This document shows, piece after piece, positions 1 to 5,711 of a DNA stretch of 8,347 nucleotides (the first letter of the stretch is position 1; every line of letters starts with the position of its first letter). The position numbers were made by a program, and so were the translations under genes. The notes below the pieces were generated by a model, which saw nothing but the letters and a program-made list of their open reading frames with translations, did not search any database and was not told where the DNA came from. This DNA comes from Methylovulum sp. (GTDB lineage Bacteria > Pseudomonadota > Gammaproteobacteria > Methylococcales > Methylomonadaceae), in contig SCST01000480.1 of assembly GCA_004299465.1 (NCBI GenBank), positions 1-8,347 on the forward strand, given 5' to 3'.

Positions 1-7
1 TAAAAAT

Positions 8-76
8 CCAGCCGGGTTATTCTGGCAGCAAACAATACCGGCTGGCGGTGCCATGCTTATCCCTGCTCTAGCCGGT
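8..76. repeat. Three-arm inverted repeat upstream of the methyltransferase
   Basis: CCAGCCGG at 8-15 is an exact inverted repeat of CCGGCTGG at 38-45. ACCGGCT at 37-43 is also an exact inverted repeat of AGCCGGT at 70-76. The middle arm can therefore pair with either outer arm, giving mutually exclusive hairpins if the region is transcribed. No T tract follows, so it does not look like a standard terminator. It may be the 3' structure of a gene to the left or an untranslated leader. Its function is unknown. Confidence 0.35.
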
Positions 77-109
77 TGAGAACAATTTCCTATCGACGGT
101 TTTCTAGCT

Positions 110-144
110 TATACTTTCCAGGATACCGCCAACTTTCCCATAAT
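110..144 (+). promoter_or_regulatory. Possible promoter for the methyltransferase-dioxygenase pair
   Basis: Two weak sigma70-like -10 candidates lie in this AT-rich stretch: TATACT at 110-115 and CATAAT at 139-144. The second has TTTCCA at 115-120 as a 4-of-6 match to the -35 box, with 18 bp spacing. Either would place the transcription start upstream of the ATG at 169 and inside the longer open frame that begins at 76, which supports the shorter start. Neither is a strong match. Confidence 0.25.
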
Positions 145-168
145 AATCAACACCAAAGCAGACCACCC

Positions 169-1017
169 ATGGAAACAGCAGATTCAATACCCTATTTTGA
201 TGTCATCTTCGAGGAGTTCAAGAATCAGGATTCCGTTCTCGCCGAAGCCTTCGGCAAACACGTGCATTGGGGGTTTTGGCAGGACCCCGAACATGCAGAG
301 CTGTCGCTAGAAAGCTTTTTAGAAGCGGCCGACCGGCTTTCGGAACAGCACTTTGAAGCCGCGGCGATCACTGATAACATGAAAATACTGGATACCGGTT
401 GCGGTTTCGGCGGCTCTATCTCGCTGCTGAATGACCGGTATCAACAGATGGAACTGCATGGCGTCAATATCGACGCGCGCCAGATAGACCGCGCCAAAAG
501 CACGGTTATTGCCCGCGAAGGTTCAGGCAACACGATTGATTTTAAAGTCGGCGACGCCTGTAAACTGGACTACACCGATGCCCGCTTTGATGTCGTGCTG
601 GCCGTCGAATGTATTTTTCATTTCCCGTCCCGTAGCGATTATTTCAGCGAAGCCTGGCGCGTTTTAAAACCCGGAGGGCGACTGATAATCTCGGATTTCA
701 TTGTCAACCGGCCCACATCGATGCTCTTTGCGTTGATGTGCCTGCCCTACCTGCCGCTGATGAAAAAGTATTACGGCGAGCTCGGCGAGCCGATGACCCT
801 GTCGTCCTATAAACGCCTGGCCAAGGCCGCAGCGTTTGATGGGTATGAAACCAGGAACATTACAGCCGGTACACTACCGACCTATAAATTCCTCGAAAAA
901 TTCACGACGGCCACCGGGCCTGAAGCGAAAGAGATTACTAAGCTCTACCGTTTCCAGCATTTAATTTCGCGGCTCGGATTTCACCGCTACACGGTGCTGG
1001 CCTTTCAAAAGAGATGA
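169..1017 (+). CDS. SAM-dependent class I methyltransferase, small-molecule type
   Basis: A 282-residue Rossmann-fold methyltransferase. It shows motif I ILDTGCGFGGS at residues 73-83, the acidic residue ending the second strand in GVNID (98-102), GDA at 128-130, the fourth strand FDVVLAVE at 140-147, and the late LKPGG turn at 166-170 followed by RLIISDF. The N-terminal HVHWGFW (31-37) resembles the H-x-G-[YF]-W segment of natural-product and sterol/tocopherol-like methyltransferases, so an O-, N- or C-methylation of a small metabolite is likely; the substrate cannot be read. The frame is open from a TTG at 76, but ATG 169 is preferred because the extra 31 residues do not look like this family and possible promoter elements lie within them. 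The ribosome binding site at 169 is poor, so the start is uncertain. The stop overlaps or abuts the next gene, so the two are probably co-transcribed and act in one pathway. Confidence 0.85.
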   Translation: METADSIPYFDVIFEEFKNQDSVLAEAFGKHVHWGFWQDPEHAELSLESFLEAADRLSEQHFEAAAITDNMKILDTGCGFGGSISLLNDRYQQMELHGVNIDARQIDRAKSTVIAREGSGNTIDFKVGDACKLDYTDARFDVVLAVECIFHFPSRSDYFSEAWRVLKPGGRLIISDFIVNRPTSMLFALMCLPYLPLMKKYYGELGEPMTLSSYKRLAKAAAFDGYETRNITAGTLPTYKFLEKFTTATGPEAKEITKLYRFQHLISRLGFHRYTVLAFQKR

Positions 1018-1019
1018 TC

Positions 1020-1787
1020 ATGAACACAACAGATGCCTACCTTGAACAATTGCAACGCGACGGCTACGTCATCGTCGAAAACGTCCTCGAACCGGAGCTG
1101 GTCGAGCTAATCGACCGGGACTTGCGGCGGCTAGAAACAGAGCTGGACATCCAGACCGGGAAAAACGAGTTTGAAGGCACCCGGACCTTACGTATCCATA
1201 ACCTGCTGGTGCATGGCGAACTGTACCAACAACTCCCCACGCACCCGAAAATACTGCCTATTATCGAACGCTTCCTCGATCCCGGCTGTCTCATCTCGTC
1301 GATATCGACATCGACGCTGTTACCCGGCGAAACCGCGCAAACGATTCACGCCGACGACCAATTAATCCCGCTCCCCAAACCGCATATCCCCATCGTCTGC
1401 AATACGCTGTGGGCGATCTCCGATTTTACCGACGAGAACGGTGCAACCCGGATTATTCCGGGTAGCCACACGGCCGATCATTCGCCCGATATTCATACAG
1501 AATACGACAGCATCGCCGCCGAAATGCCCAAAGGCAGTGTATTACTGCTGCACGGCAGCCTATGGCACGGCGGCGGCGCCAATCGCAGCGATGACCGACG
1601 CGCGGCAATCGCGTTGAATTATTGCGCGGGCTTTATCCGCCAGCAGGAAAACCAGCAACTGGGCATACCCAGGCACATCGCCCGCGGTTTTTCCAGGCGG
1701 CTGAGCGAGCTGGTCGGATACGGCATTTATAACACGCTGATCGGGCATATTAACTGCGGCCATCCGGGCAAATTGCTCGATGAATAA
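1020..1787 (+). CDS. Phytanoyl-CoA dioxygenase (PhyH) family Fe(II)/2-oxoglutarate oxygenase
   Basis: A 255-residue soluble protein with the double-stranded beta-helix oxygenase pattern. The iron-binding triad is visible as H110-x-D112 (QTIHADD) and H183 in SLWHGGG. An arginine in DDRRAA (193 or 194) sits about ten residues later, where the family binds the 2-oxoglutarate carboxylate. The stretch TDENGATRIIPGSH (137-150) is the usual family signature between the metal ligands. Members hydroxylate or otherwise oxidise small molecules and carrier-bound acyl chains; the substrate here is unknown. ATG 1014 overlaps the methyltransferase stop (ATGA), while ATG 1020 in the same frame has AAGAG at 1009-1013 with 6-nt spacing and is preferred. 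Pairing with a methyltransferase suggests two successive tailoring steps, hydroxylation and methylation. The gene is followed by a hairpin terminator at 1811-1833. Confidence 0.87.
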   Translation: MNTTDAYLEQLQRDGYVIVENVLEPELVELIDRDLRRLETELDIQTGKNEFEGTRTLRIHNLLVHGELYQQLPTHPKILPIIERFLDPGCLISSISTSTLLPGETAQTIHADDQLIPLPKPHIPIVCNTLWAISDFTDENGATRIIPGSHTADHSPDIHTEYDSIAAEMPKGSVLLLHGSLWHGGGANRSDDRRAAIALNYCAGFIRQQENQQLGIPRHIARGFSRRLSELVGYGIYNTLIGHINCGHPGKLLDE

Positions 1788-1808
1788 GCTGCATTTTAAG
1801 CTACAAAA

Positions 1809-1833
1809 GTAGGGCGCGCCGTGCGCGCCTTTT
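1809..1833 (+). terminator. Hairpin terminator of the dioxygenase gene; palindromic repeat copy 1
   Basis: A 9-pair stem (arms 1811-1819 and 1823-1831, one G-T pair, 3-base loop CGT) lies 23 bases after the dioxygenase stop. It runs straight into TTTT at 1830-1833, the form of a Rho-independent terminator. The sequence starts with GTAGGGCGCGCC. It is almost the exact reverse complement of the elements at 1978-2004 and 5657-5680, so it belongs to a small repeat family. Confidence 0.65.
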
Positions 1834-1977
1834 CCGGGCCCTCGAATAACCCACACCAATATTTAAACTATTTTTCGAAAACTTCATTTAAAAACAATCG
1901 ATTAACAAGCGAAGCACTGCCAAGTCCTGAACGCATTCGCCCCAAAGGGTATCGCGTACCATTGCTGTCAAGCTCCG

Positions 1978-2004
1978 AAAAAAGGCGCGCGCGGCGCGCC
2001 CTAC
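1978..2004 (-). terminator. Hairpin terminator of the PPTase gene; palindromic repeat copy 2
   Basis: On the minus strand this has the same GTAGGGCGCGCC start and a 9-pair stem (2002-1994 with 1990-1982, loop 1993-1991). It runs into six T residues (1983-1978). It differs from copy 1 at one base in the loop. The TAG stop codon of the PPTase gene (2003-2001) lies inside the element. It pairs in orientation with copy 1, so the two convergent genes are each closed by an inward-facing copy. The 147 bases between them hold no gene that I can support. Confidence 0.65.
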
Positions 2005-2804
2005 AAGAGCTCGCAGTCAAAAGCCGTTGCACCGCTCAACGGCACAACCTTTTTCATCGACAAGCCCATGTTCGCCGACGATTTGACGGCAACCGCGGCA
2101 ACATGCTGTTCGCTCGCCTTGATGCGCCAAAACTGCCAGTGCCGCGGATCGTCCGCGCAACGTTCATCGAAGGATATGCCCGGCGGACGGTTGCCATCGA
2201 GATGGAAACTGAACTGGTCCAGCGGCAATGACAAGCCCATTCCCCTGGCTTTGATGTACGCTTCCTTCAGCGTCCAATAATCGAAAAAGCGGTTTTTTTG
2301 TTCACTGGCCGGCAACTTTAAAAGATCATCGACTTCACGGGCCGAAAAATAATGTTCGGCAATATTAAGCGCCGCATTTTTTCTTTCCCGGTATTCAACA
2401 TCCACGCCCAGGTCATGGCGTAAAACCACCCCGCATAGAACTAAGCCGTCCGTATGCGAAAGATTAAAGCGTATCGGCAGTTCGGTCAGTCCCGGCATGA
2501 TTTCGGGCTTGCCGTAAGCATTTCGGGAAAAACGCCAGTCCGGGGGCGCAACATCGGCATAACAGGATAAGGTCGAACGAACCAGCGCCCGCGTTACCAG
2601 GTACTGATGCCGGTGCCGCGCAAAATAGAACCGCCGCCATTGCGTCCGCTCCTCATCGGTAAGCAATTGTTCGTAACGCGACAAAAGCCGCTCGTCGCTG
2701 ATTTCATCCGGGAACGCGAACCAGAGATCGATGACGTCTGTAGGAAGCTCTGCTAAAGCGTTTCCTTCCCGAATCGGCACAAACGGTGACGCAACCGGTT
2801 TCAT
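2001..2804 (-). CDS. Sfp-type 4'-phosphopantetheinyl transferase
   Basis: A 267-residue enzyme that transfers the 4'-phosphopantetheine arm of coenzyme A to a serine of carrier proteins of fatty-acid, polyketide or nonribosomal-peptide synthesis. The family motifs are in order: YGKPEI at 97-102, RFNLSHTDG at 112-120, LGVDVE at 132-137 (D135 and E137 as magnesium ligands), and FFDYWTLKEAYIKARGMGL at 173-191 with W177, K180, E181 and K185. Length and motif spacing fit the two-lobed Sfp/Gsp group rather than the short AcpS group. AGGAG lies 7 bases before the ATG, a good ribosome binding site. The last 25 or so residues lie beyond the usual fold, and the stop codon is supplied by a palindromic repeat, so the tail may be a recent extension. 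The partner carrier protein is not in the window; the nearby methyltransferase and oxygenase suggest secondary metabolism. Confidence 0.92.
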   Translation of the reverse strand: MKPVASPFVPIREGNALAELPTDVIDLWFAFPDEISDERLLSRYEQLLTDEERTQWRRFYFARHRHQYLVTRALVRSTLSCYADVAPPDWRFSRNAYGKPEIMPGLTELPIRFNLSHTDGLVLCGVVLRHDLGVDVEYRERKNAALNIAEHYFSAREVDDLLKLPASEQKNRFFDYWTLKEAYIKARGMGLSLPLDQFSFHLDGNRPPGISFDERCADDPRHWQFWRIKASEQHVAAVAVKSSANMGLSMKKVVPLSGATAFDCELL

Positions 2805-2888
2805 TGAATGACTCCTGGGATAAACATAGGTATTTTTGGGGCAAGATAGGGCTGAATAATTGCAGCGGCTTCATTAAAACAAGTTTTT

Positions 2889-2917
2889 AAGACAAAGATA
2901 GTGCAAATCTATATCAT
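2889..2917 (+). promoter_or_regulatory. Candidate sigma70 promoter of slyD
   Basis: AAGACA at 2889-2894 (4 of 6 matches to TTGACA) is followed by 17 bp and then TATCAT at 2912-2917 (5 of 6 matches to TATAAT). Transcription would start near 2924, leaving a leader of about 30 bases. It lies in the 149-bp gap between the divergent PPTase and slyD genes. I could not identify an equally good promoter for the PPTase side. Confidence 0.45.
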
Positions 2918-2953
2918 AGTCCGCTTTTTAATCGCTTATTAGAAGGTTTTATC

Positions 2954-3433
2954 ATGCAAGTAGCTGACAATATGGCTGTTTCTATTCACTATACGCTGAC
3001 GAATGATGAAGGCGAAGTCATTGACAGCTCCGAAGACAACGAACCGTTAGTGTATCTGCACGGCGGCGGCAATATCATTTCCGGCCTCGAAAAAGCGCTG
3101 CATGGCAAAGCCGTCGGTGAAAAATTTAATGTGCGTATCGACGCGGAAGATGCTTACGGTGAATTCATGGACGACAGGGTCCAGGTCATCTCGCGCGATA
3201 TGTTTGAAGGCGTTGATGACATTGAAGTCGGCATGCAATTCCATGCCGATGTCAGCTCAGGCCCCGGCGTCATCACCGTCGTCAATGTTGACGGCGATGA
3301 TATTACCATCGACGGCAATCATCCGCTGGCCGGGGTACCGTTGACCTTTGCCGTGGAAGTCATCGAGATCAGGCCTGCGAGCCGCGAAGAATTGGCGCAT
3401 GGCCATATCCACGGTGCAGGCTGCGATCATTAA
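2954..3433 (+). CDS. slyD: FKBP-type peptidyl-prolyl cis-trans isomerase SlyD
   Basis: A 159-residue cytoplasmic protein that isomerises prolyl bonds, acts as a folding chaperone and, in characterised relatives, delivers nickel. The FKBP half runs from about residue 5 to 70 (VSIHYTLTNDEGEVIDSS, then LHGGGNIISGLEKALHGKAVGEK), with its closing strand at 124-140 (HPLAGVPLTFAVEVIEIR). The insert-in-flap chaperone domain lies between, about 72-122, with the typical DAEDAYGE entry at 63-70. The C-terminal tail is short, with H149, H151, H153, C157 and H159. It is a reduced version of the long His/Cys-rich metal-binding tail of E. coli SlyD, so some metal binding is plausible. AGAAGG 7 bases before ATG is a good ribosome binding site. 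The gene stands alone and converges with acs. Confidence 0.93.
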   Translation: MQVADNMAVSIHYTLTNDEGEVIDSSEDNEPLVYLHGGGNIISGLEKALHGKAVGEKFNVRIDAEDAYGEFMDDRVQVISRDMFEGVDDIEVGMQFHADVSSGPGVITVVNVDGDDITIDGNHPLAGVPLTFAVEVIEIRPASREELAHGHIHGAGCDH

Positions 3434-3504
3434 TCCCAAAAAACTTAGTCAGCCCCTAAACGTTTCAACCCTGCCGCTACCATTGAACCCTTCGATAAGC
3501 CCTG

Positions 3505-3529
3505 CGGACGGGGTAACATACCCCGTCCG
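3505..3529. terminator. Strong hairpin between convergent slyD and acs
   Basis: CGGACGGGGTA (3505-3515) and TACCCCGTCCG (3519-3529) form an 11-bp perfect stem with a 3-base loop, lying 72 bases after the slyD stop and 25 bases after the acs stop. There is no T tract on either strand, so it may be a two-way transcript-end stabiliser or an atypical terminator. The bases just before it (CCCTTCGATAAGCCC at 3488-3502) resemble a widespread intergenic repeat of proteobacteria that I know from memory, but the match is degenerate. Confidence 0.5.
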
Positions 3530-3553
3530 GCATCCGCATCCGCCCCGCTCTCC

Positions 3554-5491
3554 TTAGCGCTTAGCACGATTGGCGATAATATCGTCAACGACAGACGGGT
3601 CGGCCAGCGTGGACAAATCCCCCATATTGTCCAACTCGTTGGCGGCGACTTTGCGTAAAATCCGGCGCATAATTTTTCCTGAACGGGTTTTAGGCAGGCC
3701 CGGCGCCCACTGGACCACATCCAGCGCCGCTATCCCGCCGATTTCCTCCTTGACCAGCGCAATCAATTCCTTTTTCATGGCGTCCGACGGCGCTACGCCG
3801 ACATTAAGCGTCACATAGGCATAAATGCCCTGCCCTTTAATATCGTGAGGAAAGCCCACTACCGCCGATTCCGCAACATGCTCATGCAAATTCAGCGCGC
3901 TTTCTATTTCCGCCGTGCCCATTCTATGGCCGCAAACATTGATAACGTCATCGACGCGGCCGGTAATCCAGTAATAACCGTCTTCGTCACGGCGGGCGCC
4001 GTCGCCGGTAAAATAATAGCCCGGATAATGCTTAAAATACGTGTCGATAAAGCGCTGGTGATCGCCGTATACGGTACGCGCCTGCCCCGGCCACGAATGG
4101 CTGAGCACCAGCATGCCCTCGGCGGCTCCCGTCATGACCTTGCCGTGGTTATCGATAATTTCAGGCCTGATGCCGAAGAACGGCAAGGTCGCCGAACCGG
4201 GCTTCAATGCCGTGCTTCCCGGCAACGGCGTGATCAGGATGCCGCCGGTTTCCGTTTGCCACCAGGTATCGACGATAGGGCAACGGCCGCCGCCGACGGC
4301 ATGATAATACCATTCCCAGGCTTCCGGGTTGATCGGCTCGCCGACACTGCCGAGAATCCTGAGGCTGCTGCGGTCGGTGCGCGTGACAAACTCATTGCCT
4401 TGCGCCATCAGCGCACGTATCGCCGTCGGCGCGGTGTAAAAAATATTGACCCGGTGTTTGTCGACAACGCGCCAGAAGCGGTCCGCCTCAGGATAAGTCG
4501 GCACGCCCTCAAACATCAGTGTCGTCGCGCCATTGCACAGCGGCCCGTAAACGACGTAAGAATGCCCGGTTATCCAGCCGACATCGGCGGTGCACCAATA
4601 AATATCGCCGTCCTGGTAATCGAAAATATATTTATGCGTCATCGCAGCAAACAGCAGGTAACCGCCCGTCGTATGCTGCACGCCTTTGGGCTTGCCGGTG
4701 GAACCGGAGGTATAGAGAATAAACAGCGGATCTTCGGCATCCATCATTTCCGGCTCGCACACGTCATCGGCATCCGCCATCGCGTCGTGGTACCAGAGAT
4801 CGCGCGGTTCATGCCAGGCGACAGGATGGCCGCTGTGTTTGATCACGATGATTTTTTCCAGATTCGGGCAATGGCTCGCCGCCTTATCCACCGTGGCTTT
4901 AATCGGTATGAGCTTGCCGCCGCGAAAAGCTTCATCGGCACAAACCAGGTATTTGCAATCGGCGTCCAGTATCCGGTCTTTTAACGACTCGGCCGAAAAT
5001 CCGCCGAATACGATCGAATGCACGGCGCCGATGCGCGTACAGGCCAGCATTACGACGGCCGCTTCGGGAATCATCGGCAAGTAAATACAGACAGGGTCGC
5101 CTTTGCCTACGCCTTGAGCCTTCAACACATTGGCGAATTTACAAACCTGTGCGTGCAATTCCTTATAAGTGACGGTCCTCGAATGCTGGGGATCATCGCC
5201 TTCCCAAATGATCGCGACCTGGTCACCGCGCTCGGCGAGATGCCGGTCCACGCAATTAACGCTGATATTGAGCTTACCGCCTTCAAACCAACGGATATGC
5301 GCCGATGGAAAGTCATAATCCATCACCGTATGCCACGGCTGGCTCCAGGTTAAAAACTGCCCGGCCTGTTCCGCCCAGAACGCTTCGGGGTCGGCTATAG
5401 AGCGTTGGTACAAGGTTTGATAGGTGTCTTCGGTAATATGCGCTTGCTGCGCTATTTCCGGCTTTACAGGATAAATAATAGGAGCTGACAT
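3554..5491 (-). CDS. acs: AMP-forming acetyl-CoA synthetase
   Basis: A 645-residue acyl-adenylate-forming enzyme that activates acetate with ATP to acetyl-AMP and then acetyl-CoA, feeding acetate into central metabolism. It has an acetyl-CoA synthetase N-terminal region (about 20-80), the P-loop-like YTSGSTGKPKG at 260-270, the acetyl-pocket segment DTWWQTETGG at 408-417 (second W, 411, limits the pocket to acetate), the adenine-binding/hinge region YFTGDGARRDEDGYYWITGRVDD at 493-515, and PKTRSGK ending at K606, the catalytic lysine that is acetylated for control in known Acs. Start ATG 5491 gives MSAPIIYPVKPE, matching the family N-terminus; the frame stays open to 5629, but those residues are unlike Acs. 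No strong ribosome binding site is seen. By recall, positions facing CoA differ from the Salmonella enzyme: C520 for Ser, K581 for Arg, K193 for Arg. Confidence 0.95.
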   Translation of the reverse strand: MSAPIIYPVKPEIAQQAHITEDTYQTLYQRSIADPEAFWAEQAGQFLTWSQPWHTVMDYDFPSAHIRWFEGGKLNISVNCVDRHLAERGDQVAIIWEGDDPQHSRTVTYKELHAQVCKFANVLKAQGVGKGDPVCIYLPMIPEAAVVMLACTRIGAVHSIVFGGFSAESLKDRILDADCKYLVCADEAFRGGKLIPIKATVDKAASHCPNLEKIIVIKHSGHPVAWHEPRDLWYHDAMADADDVCEPEMMDAEDPLFILYTSGSTGKPKGVQHTTGGYLLFAAMTHKYIFDYQDGDIYWCTADVGWITGHSYVVYGPLCNGATTLMFEGVPTYPEADRFWRVVDKHRVNIFYTAPTAIRALMAQGNEFVTRTDRSSLRILGSVGEPINPEAWEWYYHAVGGGRCPIVDTWWQTETGGILITPLPGSTALKPGSATLPFFGIRPEIIDNHGKVMTGAAEGMLVLSHSWPGQARTVYGDHQRFIDTYFKHYPGYYFTGDGARRDEDGYYWITGRVDDVINVCGHRMGTAEIESALNLHEHVAESAVVGFPHDIKGQGIYAYVTLNVGVAPSDAMKKELIALVKEEIGGIAALDVVQWAPGLPKTRSGKIMRRILRKVAANELDNMGDLSTLADPSVVDDIIANRAKR

Positions 5492-5571
5492 GGTTTTTGG
5501 CTTGGCTTTGACAGATGGAGAAACACAACACATTAGTAAAATCCCGGGCGGATTGCACGAAAATTTTTTGT

Positions 5572-5583
5572 AACTGTTCAGTT
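5572..5583. promoter_or_regulatory. Small palindrome upstream of acs
   Basis: AACTG-TT-CAGTT is a perfect 5-5 inverted repeat centred about 86 bases upstream of the acs start. It is a size and position that could suit a regulator operator. No family is recognised and a chance occurrence is quite possible. No convincing -35/-10 pair was found in the acs upstream region. Confidence 0.2.
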
Positions 5584-5600
5584 TGGTAAAGTTGTCCACT

Positions 5601-5624
5601 GTAGAGCGCCGCGCCGCGCGCGCC
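5601..5624 (+). repeat. Palindromic repeat copy 4, degenerate
   Basis: The sequence starts GTAGAGCGCC and continues as a GC-rich run ending GCGCGCGCC. It resembles copies 1-3 with a base change and a short internal duplication. It faces copy 3 at 5657-5680, so the two can pair as a larger inverted structure of about 80 bases between the kinase gene and acs. It does not follow a gene on its own strand, unlike the other three copies. Confidence 0.45.
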
Positions 5625-5656
5625 ACCAAAGCACCCGCACCTTATTCACATACCGG

Positions 5657-5680
5657 AAGGCGCGCACGGCGCGCCCTACG
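5657..5680 (-). repeat. Palindromic repeat copy 3, 3' of the histidine kinase gene
   Basis: On the minus strand this is identical to copy 1 through the stem (arms 5677-5669 and 5665-5657, with the same CGT loop). It starts about 32 bases after the kinase stop codon. Only two T residues follow before CCGG, so termination would be weaker than at copies 1 and 2. It may still protect the 3' end of the operon transcript. Confidence 0.6.
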
Positions 5681-5711
5681 TTTCTGTTTAGCCTGTATTA
5701 ACCGGTTCGGT

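Noticed and set aside
76..168. TTG start extending the methyltransferase by 31 residues
   Set aside because: It is a rare start codon, the extension does not look like this family, and it overlaps possible promoter sequence. It is not fully excluded, because the ATG at 169 has a poor ribosome binding site.
1809..2004. The facing repeat pair as the ends of a complete small transposable element
   Set aside because: No clear target-site duplication flanks the pair and each copy is explained as a gene-end terminator; kept only as a repeat-family observation.
1821..2231. Plus-strand frame of 136 codons across the repeat pair and the PPTase 3' end
   Set aside because: It begins inside a terminator hairpin and mostly runs antisense to the PPTase; low-complexity basic product.
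3845..4984. Long plus-strand open frame of 379 codons opposite acs
   Set aside because: It is antisense to a clear acetyl-CoA synthetase, is rich in Arg/Ala/His as expected from a shadow frame, and shows no recognisable domain.
5492..5629. Extra 46 codons upstream of the chosen acs start
   Set aside because: The residues do not resemble any Acs N-terminus and would run into the palindromic repeat; MSAPIIYPVKPE matches the family.
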